Shown piece after piece: positions 16,788-24,567 of a stretch of 29,564 nucleotides of DNA (the first letter of the stretch is position 1; every line of letters begins with the position of its first letter). Both the position numbers and the translations under genes were made by a program. The notes beneath the pieces were generated by a model. It was given only the letters and a program-made list of their open reading frames with translations. It was not told the DNA's origin and ran no database searches. The stretch is from JACPAU01 sp050732195 (lineage in GTDB: Bacteria; Methylomirabilota; Methylomirabilia; Methylomirabilales; JACPAU01). Where the stretch lies: the NCBI GenBank assembly GCA_050732195.1, contig JBOHQK010000080.1, positions 1 through 29,564 on the forward strand, in the 5' to 3' direction.

Positions 16788-19700
16788 CTAGATGAACGAG
16801 ATTTTCTTCTTGCTCTTCCCCGGTCTCTGCGGCTCCTCAGGGGGGGACGAGGCAGGGGCCGGCGGGGACGGAGCGGGCGCCTCCTTCAGCCGCCCCTTCA
16901 GATCCCGCAGGCGGGCCTTCACATCCCGGAACTTGGGTGCCTCCTCCTGGAGGGCGCTCAGGACGGCGTGGGCCTTCGCGAGGTTCCCTGCGGCCTCATA
17001 GGCGGTGGCCAGGTCGTACCGGACCCCCCACCCCTCTTCGCCGGGGGCCCCCGGCAGGCTCAGGGCGCGCTCCAGCTCCGTGACGGCCCGCCCGGCATCC
17101 CCCTTGGCCAGGAAGCAGAGTCCCAGGAGGTTCGCGCAGGTGAGGGCGCGGCGCGGCTCCTTGGCCGCCAGGCGGAACTCCTCGATGGCCTCGTCGTACA
17201 GCTCCATCTCCTTGTACGCAATCCCCAGGTTGTAGTGGGTCTCGTAGTCCTCCGGCCCGAGTTGCTCTCGGACACCCTTCTGGAACTCCCGCAGGATCTC
17301 CGCCAGGAGGGGCGACGCGTCCCGGGGGGAGGGGCCGACGCCGACCTCCTCGGTCAACTCGGCGCCCAGATCCACGTATCCGCCCTCGCCCGGGCCTTCG
17401 TCCCGGGCCACCTTGAAGACAGGCTTGACGTCCTCGGCCGACGGCTGGAAGGAGGAGGGCCGCCCAGGCCGGACCGGGGCCGGGGGGGTCGGACGCGCCG
17501 GCTCCGGGGCGGGCTCCTCGAGCAGCTCCACCGCCTCTCGCCCCTCGTCCGCGGAGTCCACCCCGACGTCGGCGAAGGAGGCCTGCGGAGCCGGGGCTGC
17601 GGCGCGCCCCGCCTTCAGAGCCTCGAGCCGCCGCTTGGCCTCGGCGTTCCGCGGGTCCGCCGACAGGATCTGCTTCAGGACACCCCGGGCCTCCTCCACC
17701 ATCTCCTGCTCGATGAAGAAGTCCGCCTCGGCCAGTTCCTCCGCGAGCCCCCTGCCCGCCAGGCTCTCCGGCAGCTCCAGGGCCTCCTCGAGCGGCTCGG
17801 CCTCGGCCACCTCCTCCGCAGGCCTGGCCACCTCGACCGGGGCCCGCGGGGCTGCCGGGGGCTTCAAGACCGTCCGCGGGGCTCCCGTGCGGGCGACCCC
17901 ACCCGAGAGGCGCTCCAGGGCTTCCCGCACCTCCGCATTGCCGGGGTCCAGCTTGATGCAGGATTCCAGCTCTGCCGCCGCCTGGGCGGTATGCCCCCGG
18001 CCCACAAGGATCGAGGCGATGCTCAGGCCCTCTGTGACCGCTTGCTCGGCCAGGTTCCGGTCCAGGTAGATCCCCTTGAGGCGCTGCCGGGCCACGAGGT
18101 GACGGGGGGAGAGGGACAGGGCTTGCTGCAGGTGCTCGATCGCCTTGTCCACCAGGCCGTACTTGAGGTACACGTCCGCCTTCGCCAGGTGGTCGCTTAC
18201 CTGGTAGTCCTCTTCCTCGGCGGGAGGGGCCTCGACCGGCGCTCTGGCCCCACCCAGGTCCACCAGCAGATCTTCTGTGGCCAGGGTGGCTCCGGATGCC
18301 GCTCCGGCGGCGGGCTCCTCCCCGAGCTCCAGGACCCCCGCGGCCGGGCTCTCCTCCCCGGGGCCGGCCATCTCCAGCAGGACCTGCTCCGCCCCCTGGG
18401 CGATGGCCCCGGGATCCAGGGCACCCTCCTGGGCCGCCTCCGTGAGGTCGAAGGCGATCTCTTCCGGGCCCCCACCCAGTTCCTTCTCGAGGCGGGCGGC
18501 GAAGGTCCGGGCATCCTCCGTCGCCTGCTCGTCCAGGGTGATGGTACCCGCCTCCTCGGCCGGAGTCTCCTTCCCCTCCGAGAGGTCTACCAGGCCCGGC
18601 TCCATCTCCATTTCCACGGGGGTGGGGGCCGGGGTGAGCCTGACGGTGACGGAGGGCGGGGCTGCCGGGGCGGCGGGAGGGGCAGCGGTCGAGAGGGTCG
18701 CAACCTTCTCGGCCGCATCGCGCGCCTGCGGGTCCATGGCGTGGAGGCTTCGATAGGCCTCGAGGGCCTCGGCCCGCTTCCCCTGCTTCTCCAGGGCCTG
18801 CCCGAGCCCCCGGTAGGCGTCCGCCAGGGCGGCCTTGTTCCCCAGGCCCTTCAGCACTTCGACCAGCGCCACGCGGTATCGCACCTCGCCCGGCGTCTTC
18901 GCCGCCAGGCCGTCGAGCAGCCGGACCACCTCCTGGCCCTTGCCGGCCTTGAGTGCGGGCCTGGCGGCCTGGCGGATCTCCTCGGTCGCCCGGGCGACAT
19001 CCCCCCCGTCCGCCGCCATCGCGCCGAGGCCGAGATGGACCTCCCAGCGCTCGGGGTCCAGCCGGAGGGCCTTCGCGTAGGCTTCCTGCGCCCGCTTGGC
19101 GTCCCGAGCCTCGCGGAAGCCGTCCCCGAGGGCAGCCCACTGGGCGGCGTCATCGGGGGCCACGCTCGCCGCGGCCCGGAGCTCTTGAAGAGCCTCCGCC
19201 GATCCCGTCTTGGCCAACAGGCGTCCGAGCCCGAGGTGCGCGTCGAAGGCCTTGGGGTTCATCTGGAGCATCCGCCGGAAGATCTTCTGCGCCTCCGCGG
19301 TCTGGCCGGCTGCCAGGCACTGCTCGGCGCTCCGGGCCAGCTGGCCGTAGGCGTCCTGGCCCATGCCCTGCCGCGCCAGCATGTCCGAGAGCTTGGTCGC
19401 TGCCGCCACATTGCCCGGATCCAGGGTCACGACCTTCTGGTAGACCGCCAGGGCCTCCTTCGTGTCGCCGGACCGGCTGCACTGCTCGGCGATGAGGAGG
19501 AGCTGCTGTTTCGCCTCCCCCACCAGGCCCTGCTCAGCGTACAGATCGGCGCAGAGGGTCTGGGCCTGGAGGTTATGCGGGTCCAGCTTGATGACCTTCT
19601 TGTAGACTGCCGTGGCCTTCGCGGCGACCCCGTCCTTCCGGTAGGCATCCCCAAGGCGCATGTACTGGTTGATCGCCTCCGTCCGGTTCCCGGTCCGGGC

Positions 19701-19847
19701 ATACAGGTCCCCGAGCGTGTTGAGGACGCTCAGGTCGTTGGGATCGGCCTTGAGGACGCTCTGGTACTCGGCGATGGCTTTATCGAGCCGGCCCTGTTGG
19801 GTGAAGGCCAGGGCCGCCTGGAGCGCCTTCCGCTTGTCGAAGGCCAT
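16788..19847 (-). CDS. large tetratricopeptide-repeat protein
   Basis: A 1019-residue protein made mostly of TPRs. The first block (1 to about 385) has at least nine 34-residue units of the AIAEYQSVLKADPNDLSVLNTLGDLY type. An Ala/Pro/Glu-rich acidic linker (about 385-545) follows. A second TPR block (about 545-655) begins DYQVSDHLAKADVYLKYGL, then another low-complexity stretch around a single repeat pair (about 690-760), then a third block (about 862-990) with THYNLGIAYKEMELYDEAI. It ends in a lysine-rich tail (KSKKKISFI). There is no signal peptide or membrane helix, so it is a cytoplasmic scaffold. Similar TPR proteins occur beside motility and secretion ATPases in deltaproteobacteria; here an ExeA-like ATPase follows. 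AAGGAG supports the ATG at 19847. Confidence 0.85.
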   Translation of the reverse strand: MAFDKRKALQAALAFTQQGRLDKAIAEYQSVLKADPNDLSVLNTLGDLYARTGNRTEAINQYMRLGDAYRKDGVAAKATAVYKKVIKLDPHNLQAQTLCADLYAEQGLVGEAKQQLLLIAEQCSRSGDTKEALAVYQKVVTLDPGNVAAATKLSDMLARQGMGQDAYGQLARSAEQCLAAGQTAEAQKIFRRMLQMNPKAFDAHLGLGRLLAKTGSAEALQELRAAASVAPDDAAQWAALGDGFREARDAKRAQEAYAKALRLDPERWEVHLGLGAMAADGGDVARATEEIRQAARPALKAGKGQEVVRLLDGLAAKTPGEVRYRVALVEVLKGLGNKAALADAYRGLGQALEKQGKRAEALEAYRSLHAMDPQARDAAEKVATLSTAAPPAAPAAPPSVTVRLTPAPTPVEMEMEPGLVDLSEGKETPAEEAGTITLDEQATEDARTFAARLEKELGGGPEEIAFDLTEAAQEGALDPGAIAQGAEQVLLEMAGPGEESPAAGVLELGEEPAAGAASGATLATEDLLVDLGGARAPVEAPPAEEEDYQVSDHLAKADVYLKYGLVDKAIEHLQQALSLSPRHLVARQRLKGIYLDRNLAEQAVTEGLSIASILVGRGHTAQAAAELESCIKLDPGNAEVREALERLSGGVARTGAPRTVLKPPAAPRAPVEVARPAEEVAEAEPLEEALELPESLAGRGLAEELAEADFFIEQEMVEEARGVLKQILSADPRNAEAKRRLEALKAGRAAAPAPQASFADVGVDSADEGREAVELLEEPAPEPARPTPPAPVRPGRPSSFQPSAEDVKPVFKVARDEGPGEGGYVDLGAELTEEVGVGPSPRDASPLLAEILREFQKGVREQLGPEDYETHYNLGIAYKEMELYDEAIEEFRLAAKEPRRALTCANLLGLCFLAKGDAGRAVTELERALSLPGAPGEEGWGVRYDLATAYEAAGNLAKAHAVLSALQEEAPKFRDVKARLRDLKGRLKEAPAPSPPAPASSPPEEPQRPGKSKKKISFI

Positions 19848-19904
19848 GAGACTCCTTCAGCGAGGTGGCCCGGAAAGCCGGAAATCCCGCGAATTGGCAC
19901 GGGG

Positions 19905-19933
19905 AGCCTATCAAAGGCGTTGAGGGGTGTCAA
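19905..19933 (-). promoter_or_regulatory. sigma-70 type promoter for the TPR-exeA-pgsA-plsY-lysC-scpAB-rluB operon
   Basis: On the minus strand TTGACA (19933-19928), exactly 17 bases, then TAGGCT (19910-19905). The -35 is within the last codons of the octanoyltransferase gene and the -10 just after its stop. The predicted start is near 19898, about 50 bases before the ATG. Confidence 0.6.
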
Positions 19934-20756
19934 GGCGGGAGGCCGCGCGGGCGTATCGCGAGCGGGCTAACGCCGCGGCGGCCTCGGCCTCCCCCCGCGA
20001 AGGGTGGGCCTCGGGAAGGGGGTATCCCAGGGCCTCCTCGAACCCCTCCCGGAGCGCCTCCTCGACCCCGAAGAGGGGGGGGCGTTCGCCCAGGAGGGTC
20101 GCCAGGGTGGTGACTGGGTTCGCCCAGTCAGCGGAGGCCGGCTTCCGGAGGGCCGGCAGCGCCGCCTCCCAGGCAGCCCGGTCCAGGTCGAGGAGGACCG
20201 AGCCGTGCTGCAGGACCGCGCCGCGGAGGCGCCGCTGGGCCGAGCCCACCAGCTTGCGCCCGGCCACGGCCAGCTCGAAGCGTGAGGTGGCCAGGAAGCA
20301 GACGCCGCCGACCGGCCGCCGACCGGAGGTCCCCCGGCTGAGCTCGGCCGCCACGCCGAGGCGCCGGAGGCCCCGAATCAGGCCCTCGCTGATCCGCCGG
20401 TAATCCTCCTGGATCCCGCCGGGCCCGAGGAGACCCTCAGGGAACGCGACCGCGTAGGTCACTTCGTGCTGGTGCAGGACCGCCCGCCCTCCCGTGGGTC
20501 GTCGCACGACGCCGAACCCCAGGCGGCGGCAGGCCTCCAGATCCACTTCTCCTCCGAGGCTCTGGGCGTAGCCGACCGACACGGTAGGCGGGTCCCAGGT
20601 GTAGAGGCGCAGGACCGGGGCCCCCTCTCCCCGCGCGCAGGAGAGGGCGAGGGCCTCGTCCAGCCCCATATTGAGGGGACCCGGGAGGGGGCCCGACCGG
20701 AGGAAACGCCAGGGAGAACGCGGAGGGCCTGCCGGTGGAGGAACGGTCGGTCTCAC
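19911..20756 (-). CDS. lipM: octanoyltransferase / lipoate-protein ligase A family (LipM-like)
   Basis: The product (281 aa) has the biotin/lipoate protein ligase fold and probably transfers octanoate from acyl-carrier protein to lipoyl domains. The family N-terminus WRFLRSGPLPGPLNMGLDEAL starts at residue 16. RRPTGGRAVLH (85-95) is the LipM form of the substrate-binding loop, and Cys153 in GGVCFLATSRFEL aligns in position with the catalytic cysteine of LipM. RKLVGSAQRR and VLQHGSVLLD complete the pattern. An ordinary ATP-dependent LplA ligase would lack this cysteine. The GTG start at 20756 overlaps the CaiB stop in a GTGA. It is the last gene of the lpt-rpoN-PTS run, an unusual place, and contains the promoter of the next unit at its 3' end. 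Confidence 0.85.
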   Translation of the reverse strand: MRPTVPPPAGPPRSPWRFLRSGPLPGPLNMGLDEALALSCARGEGAPVLRLYTWDPPTVSVGYAQSLGGEVDLEACRRLGFGVVRRPTGGRAVLHQHEVTYAVAFPEGLLGPGGIQEDYRRISEGLIRGLRRLGVAAELSRGTSGRRPVGGVCFLATSRFELAVAGRKLVGSAQRRLRGAVLQHGSVLLDLDRAAWEAALPALRKPASADWANPVTTLATLLGERPPLFGVEEALREGFEEALGYPLPEAHPSRGEAEAAAALARSRYARAASRLDTPQRL

Positions 20757-21943
20757 AGGACCGCCTCCCGGCGGAGCGCTTCCACGTCCTCCGGCGAAAG
20801 CCCGAGCACCTCCCCCAGGACCTCCCCCGTGTGTTCCCCGAGGCGGGGGGGCGGGCGGCGGATCACCGGGGGGGAGCCCGCCAGGGTGAAGGGGATCCCG
20901 AGGAGCGGGACCTTTCCCAGGGTGGGATGCTCCACCTCCTGGACCATCTTCAAATGGCGGACGGCCGGGTCGGCTAGCACCTCCGCGACCGTGTTCACGG
21001 GCCCGCAGGGCAGCCCGGCCGCCTCCAGGCGCGTGAGCCACGCCGCGGTGGGGAGCCGGGCGAAGCGGGCCGCCAGCAGCGGCACCAGCCGCTCCCGGTT
21101 GCGGGTCCGGGCAGCGTTGGTGGCGAACTCCGGGTCCTCCGCCCAGGCCGGCTCCCCGATAATCTGGCAGAAGGTCCGCCAGAGGCCATCGTTGGCGATG
21201 GCCACATTGAGGTGCCCGTCGGCCGTCGCGAAGGTCTGGTACGGGACGATGTTGGCGTGCGCGTTCCCCCAGCGCCCCGGCACCTCCCCCGAGACGAGGT
21301 AGTTGCTGGCCACATTGATGAGCAGGGCGACCGCCGCCTGGAGGAGGGAGGTTTCCACCTCTTCCCCACGGCCCGTCCGCTCCCGCCGATGGAGGGCCGC
21401 CAGGATGAGGCCGGTCAGGAGCAGACCCGCCACCACGTCCACCACGGCCACCCCGACCTTGGTGGGGGGCCCGTCCGGCCAGCCGGTAATGCTCATGAGA
21501 CCCCCGACCCCCTGGGCGATGAAGTCGTAGCCGGGCTTGGCCGCCCCCGGGCCGCTCGACCCGTAGGCGGTGAGGGAGGCGTAGATGAGGCGGCCGTTCA
21601 GCCGGGCGGCCTCCGCGGTGCCCAGCCCCAGGCGCGCGAGCGTGCCAGGCCGGAAGTTCTGGATGAGGATGTCCGAGGCCTGCACGAGCCGGGTGAGGAG
21701 AGCGAGGCCCCGGGGGTCCTTCAGGTTCAGGGTCAGGCTCCGCTTGTTCCGGTTGATGGCGAGGAAGTAGGCGCTCTCTCCCTTGGTGAAGGGGGGCCCC
21801 CAGGATCGGGTTTCGTCCCCCACGCCGGGCTGCTCGACCTTGAGGACGTCGGCCCCCAGATCCCCGAGGAGCATGGAACAGACGGGCCCGGCCAGGACTC
21901 GCGAAAGGTCCAGAACGCGCAGCCCCTCGAGCGGCCCGCCCAT
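20753..21943 (-). CDS. CaiB/BaiF-type (family III) CoA transferase
   Basis: The product (396 aa) belongs to the family III CoA transferases (formyl-CoA transferase, CaiB, alpha-methylacyl-CoA racemase). The N-terminus GPLEGLRVLDLSRVLAGP is diagnostic. The Asp in the GVAVVDVVAG segment is the expected catalytic aspartate that forms the aspartyl-CoA thioester. RTGRGEEVETSLL and NRNKRSLTLNLK.P.G fit the family. The acid substrate cannot be deduced. The ATG at 21943 shares a base with the HPr stop (TGATG), and the gene end overlaps lipM, so HPr, this gene and lipM form one tight cluster. A CoA transferase between HPr and an octanoyltransferase is not a pairing I recognise. Confidence 0.9.
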   Translation of the reverse strand: MGGPLEGLRVLDLSRVLAGPVCSMLLGDLGADVLKVEQPGVGDETRSWGPPFTKGESAYFLAINRNKRSLTLNLKDPRGLALLTRLVQASDILIQNFRPGTLARLGLGTAEAARLNGRLIYASLTAYGSSGPGAAKPGYDFIAQGVGGLMSITGWPDGPPTKVGVAVVDVVAGLLLTGLILAALHRRERTGRGEEVETSLLQAAVALLINVASNYLVSGEVPGRWGNAHANIVPYQTFATADGHLNVAIANDGLWRTFCQIIGEPAWAEDPEFATNAARTRNRERLVPLLAARFARLPTAAWLTRLEAAGLPCGPVNTVAEVLADPAVRHLKMVQEVEHPTLGKVPLLGIPFTLAGSPPVIRRPPPRLGEHTGEVLGEVLGLSPEDVEALRREAVL

Positions 21944-22221
21944 CACGGGCTCTCCCCGAACCGCCCCTCCACGAGGGCAGCCAGCGCGGCCACCACCTCC
22001 TCCGCCATCTCCCCGCGCGCCCGCACGCGGATCCGCTTCCCCTGCGAGGCTCCGAGCGTGAGGAGACCGAGGAGGCTCTTGCCGTCCACGGCCGCATTGT
22101 CGAGCTCCACGGTCACCTCCGCCCGGTAGCGCGAGGCCACCTTCACGAACGCCGCCACCGCGCGGGCGTGGAGCCCCAGCGGGTTCCGGATCTCCAGCTC
22201 CCGGACCACCTCTCTTCTCAC
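21943..22221 (-). CDS. ptsH: phosphocarrier protein HPr
   Basis: HPr (92 aa) carries phosphate from enzyme I to EIIA proteins and is also a substrate of HPr kinase. NPLGLHARAVAAF contains the active His18; KSLLGLLTLGA contains Ser49. The 31-residue interval equals that between His15 and Ser46 of classical HPr, so the regulatory serine is kept, which agrees with hprK being in the same gene run. I chose the GTG at 22221 because GGAGG precedes it by four bases; an upstream GTG at 22239 would add six residues. It is separated from the EIIA gene by about 400 bases and joined to the CaiB gene by a one-base overlap. Confidence 0.93.
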   Translation of the reverse strand: MRREVVRELEIRNPLGLHARAVAAFVKVASRYRAEVTVELDNAAVDGKSLLGLLTLGASQGKRIRVRARGEMAEEVVAALAALVEGRFGESP

Positions 22222-22624
22222 GCCCCCTCCGGCGCGCACCCCGAGTCTCCCCCGAGCCGCCTCCCCCGCGGGCGGACCACTCGGCCACGCTCTCGACCTG
22301 GAGGCGGGTCCCCGTCACCGCCCGCCGCAGGTAGCTGGGGGACAGCCTGCCGAAGCTCCGCGCCAGGAGGCATTGCCCACTTCCCCCGGCTCACCAGGCC
22401 GGCCACCCGGTCGAGGGGGGCGGGACGGGGCACCTCGGGTCAGCGACGGGAGAGCGGGGTGGACCGGGGCCGTGGAGGGAGGCCCTGACGAGGGGGTGAG
22501 TGCCCGGGGCATCCCGGACGTGCGCGGTGATCTCCCCGCAGCCCCGGGCAATCGCGTGCTCGGCGTTGCCCACCCGCCGGTGGGCGCACACACCGAAGCA
22601 GGAGCGACGGGGGGCATGCGCGGG
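22222..22624. other. 403-base gap between the EIIA and HPr genes, no gene recognised
   Basis: No frame here reads like a protein, and no tRNA, rRNA or known RNA was recognised. The only clear structure is a hairpin, GCCCACC (22568-22574), loop CGCC, GGTGGGC (22579-22585), lying about 40 bases after the EIIA stop on the minus strand. It is not followed by a T-run. The string GTGGGCAA occurs twice on the minus strand. The gap is long for an otherwise tightly packed operon. Confidence 0.5.
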
Positions 22625-23050
22625 TCAGGCTGGGCCGGCCGGCCCGGCGGCCTTCTTGGCCAGAAACTCGCTGGCGACCAGGATGTTCTTCTGGCCGTAC
22701 TTGCTCAGGCGGTCGGCGAGCTCCCGGAGCGAGGTTCCCTCCCGGAGGGAGGGGAGCTTGATCAGCATCGGGAGGTTGACCCCCGTCACCACCTCCAGGG
22801 CCCCCTTGTCCAGGAAGGAGAGGCCCAGGTTGCTGGGGGTCCCGCCGAACATGTCGGTCAGGATCAGGACGCCCGCACCCGTGCTGACGCGCTTGATGGC
22901 CGCCTCGATCTTGGTCCGCGCCCGCTCGATCTTCTCGGCGGCCTCGATGGTCACGGCCTCGGCTCGCTCGATCCGCCCCACGATCTCCTGGGCGGTCCGG
23001 AGCATTTCCAACCCCACCTGCCCGTGCGTCACGATGATCACCCCGACCAT
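22625..23050 (-). CDS. PTS EIIA component, mannose/fructose (EIIA-Man) family
   Basis: The protein (141 aa) is a stand-alone EIIA domain of the mannose PTS family. The start MVGVIIVTHGQVG places the phosphorylated His at residue 9, as in EIIA-Man. LILTDMFGGTPSNL is the other family block. EIIB, EIIC and EIID are not in the window, so it more likely works as a phosphorylation-dependent regulator with HPr than in sugar uptake. The ATG at 23050 has only a weak GTGGGA upstream. Its upstream side is occupied by repeats starting at 23072, which separate it from rapZ. Confidence 0.93.
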   Translation of the reverse strand: MVGVIIVTHGQVGLEMLRTAQEIVGRIERAEAVTIEAAEKIERARTKIEAAIKRVSTGAGVLILTDMFGGTPSNLGLSFLDKGALEVVTGVNLPMLIKLPSLREGTSLRELADRLSKYGQKNILVASEFLAKKAAGPAGPA

Positions 23051-23071
23051 GGTCCCACCCCGCGCCGACGC

Positions 23072-23308
23072 CTAGTGCCGCTCCAAGTCGTGCGGCCCAC
23101 TCCTGACAGACCGTGCTGCCGCGGGTCCTGTCGCCGGCGTGCCCCACTCGCGGCCGGGCTCCGTCACCCGCTCAGCCCTTGCCGCAATGCGCTGCAGTGC
23201 GGCAGGAGGCCGAGGGGGTCCCACTCCGCCCGGCCGCTCGGGGGCCGCGCCCGGCGCCACCCGCAGCTCGGCGGCAATCCTCGGTGCAATTCGTTGGACC
23301 GGCACTAG
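23072..23308. mobile_element. MITE-like element D with terminal inverted repeats
   Basis: A 237-bp segment bounded by CTAG at both ends. The left end (CTAGTGCCGCTCCAA, 23072-23086) and the inverted right end (CTAGTGCCGGTCCAA, read from 23308 back to 23294) differ at one of 15 positions. The right end carries the hairpin CGGTGCAA-TTCG-TTGGACCG (23282-23301, one mismatch), shared with the other repeats of the window. A second hairpin, TGCCGCA (23180-23186) with TGCGGCA (23198-23204), lies in the middle. The interior differs from copies A, B and C. No transposase is encoded; a 77-codon minus-strand frame spans it but has no recognisable protein features. Its left end is 21 bases upstream of the EIIA start codon. 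Confidence 0.75.
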
Positions 23309-23510
23309 AACTGGACCACCTGACCTCGTCTCATTTCGTTTGCTGACTACCCTTCGGGTGGTGCCCGCGGCGGTCCGGAGCGTACCAGGGCGTACGCCTC
23401 CGGCCGCCCTCCGGCTGCCGCCCGCCCGGGGGGAGCCGCGACGCAGCCCTGTCTGGGTATCGGGCGGAGGAGCGGCTCGCCCCGGGAAGAGGGCGGCGGC
23501 TCCGAGGGCG
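23305..23510 (+). repeat. MITE-like modular repeat, copy B1 (right part missing)
   Basis: It begins at the CTAG that also ends element D (23305-23308). Its first 41 bases align without gaps to the left end of copy C (29083 onwards), with about two thirds identity. It then has the module GCGTAC-CAGGGC-GTACGC; bases 23370-23398 are identical to 29130-29158. Next comes the 109-bp structured module (23397-23505) nearly identical to copy A. It stops where copy B2 begins, so its right end is absent or replaced. Confidence 0.7.
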
Positions 23511-23704
23511 CTCGTGCCGGGCCAACTGACGTCGCCTCACGTCGTTCTCGGTCGTCTGCGGTCCGGAGCGTACCAGAGTGTACGCCTCCCCACCCACCGC
23601 AGGTGGGTGCCCGCTCCTCCCTCGGGCCTCGTGATGCTCATCATTTGGCCCGGCACCCCAGGTGTCGCGTGAGCGTGAGGGACAATTCGTTGGATTGACG
23701 CTAG
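23511..23704 (+). repeat. MITE-like modular repeat, copy B2
   Basis: A 194-bp unit that starts with CTCGTGCCGGGCCAAC (23511-23526), like the other termini, and ends in CTAG (23701-23704). Bases 23522-23586 match copy C (29094-29158) at 61 of 65 positions, and 23614-23660 match 29168-29214 at 46 of 47. Relative to C it has an 18-base longer middle that contains CACCCACC-GCA-GGTGGGTG. GTGCCGGGCCAA at its left is repeated inverted as TTGGCCCGGCAC (23646-23657). The terminal 47-bp block (23658-23704) has the CAA-TTCG-TTG core but weak outer pairing. The last CTAG contains the rapZ stop codon. Confidence 0.8.
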
Positions 23705-24567
23705 GGGCGCTCCATGTCCCGGTGCCGGAGGGTCACCCGGTGCCCCAGCATCCGCAGTTGCCCCGCCACCACCGCGGCCGCGTAGGGAGCGCGGTGCCGC
23801 CCCCCGGTGCACCCCAGCGCCACCGTCAGGTAGGCTTTCCCCTCGGCCACGTAGCAGGGGAGGGCGAACTGGAGGAACGCCAGCAGGCGGTCCAGGAACT
23901 CCTTCACTTCCGGGTGGCCTTGCAGGAAGGTGGCGACGGCGGGATCGGTCCCCGGCAAGGGCTTGAGGGCCGGGACGAAGTTGGGGTTCGGGAGGCACCG
24001 GAGGTCGAAGACCAGATCCGCGTCCAGGGGGAGGCCGTAGCGGTAGCCGAAGGAGACGAGGGTGACCGCGGTCCCGGCCCCCCCGGGCTGCTCCCCGAAG
24101 GTCTGGACCATGTACTGCCGGAGCTCGTGGGGCGTGAGCGGGCTCGTGTTCAGGACCAGATCCGCCTCCGCCTTCAGCCGGCTGAGGCGCTCCCGCTCCC
24201 GGGCGATCCCCTCGACCACCGAGTCCAACGGGGCCAGGGGGTGGGGACGGCGGGTCTCGCTGAAGCGGCGCAGCAGGCTCTCGTCGCTGGCCTCGAGGAA
24301 CAGGATCCGGACCCGGTGCCCGGCCTCCCGGAGCGCCCGCAGCGCGTCCAGCGCCGCGTCCAGGAACTGGCCCTCGCGGACGTCGATGACCAGGGCCACC
24401 CGCTCGATCCGCCGCTCCGAGCCGGCGCACAGTTGGGCGAAGGTGGGGATCAGGGCCGCCGGGAGGTTGTCCACGCAGAAGTAGCCCAGATCCTCCAGCC
24501 CCTTGGCCGCCTGGCTCTTGCCGGCCCCCGACATCCCGGTGACGATGACAAAGTCAATGCCGGTCAC
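23701..24567 (-). CDS. rapZ: RNase adapter / nucleotide-binding protein RapZ (YvcJ family)
   Basis: RapZ (288 aa) is a P-loop protein; in E. coli it guides RNase E to the small RNA GlmZ and so controls GlmS, while in other bacteria its target is less clear. Walker A is GMSGAGKS (11-18), followed by AAKGLEDLGYFCVDNLP. The C-terminal domain shows the conserved SFGYRYGLPLDADLVFDLR.LPNP block and GCTGGRHRA near the end. The GTG start at 24567 overlaps the hprK stop in a GTGA. Its TAG stop is formed by the CTAG at the end of repeat B2, yet the protein has full length. Confidence 0.95.
   Translation of the reverse strand: MTGIDFVIVTGMSGAGKSQAAKGLEDLGYFCVDNLPAALIPTFAQLCAGSERRIERVALVIDVREGQFLDAALDALRALREAGHRVRILFLEASDESLLRRFSETRRPHPLAPLDSVVEGIARERERLSRLKAEADLVLNTSPLTPHELRQYMVQTFGEQPGGAGTAVTLVSFGYRYGLPLDADLVFDLRCLPNPNFVPALKPLPGTDPAVATFLQGHPEVKEFLDRLLAFLQFALPCYVAEGKAYLTVALGCTGGRHRAPYAAAVVAGQLRMLGHRVTLRHRDMERP

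Noticed and set aside
22276..22288. The minus strand reads GTGGCCGAGTGGT, like the D-arm region of a tRNA-Ser
   Set aside because: No anticodon stem, no T-arm (GGTTCGA-type) and no matching acceptor stem follow, so it is probably a chance match in GC-rich DNA.
22568..22585. Rho-independent terminator after the EIIA gene
   Set aside because: The 7-bp hairpin is strong but no T-run follows on either strand, so a terminator cannot be supported.
23072..23305. A 77-codon minus-strand frame spanning element D from one inverted repeat to the other
   Set aside because: Composition is Ala/Pro/Arg/Gly-rich as in random GC-rich frames, with no motif or ribosome site; it is more likely non-coding.
23072..23704. 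CRISPR array
   Set aside because: Repeats are long, palindromic and modular, without regularly spaced short direct repeats and unique spacers, and no cas genes are nearby.
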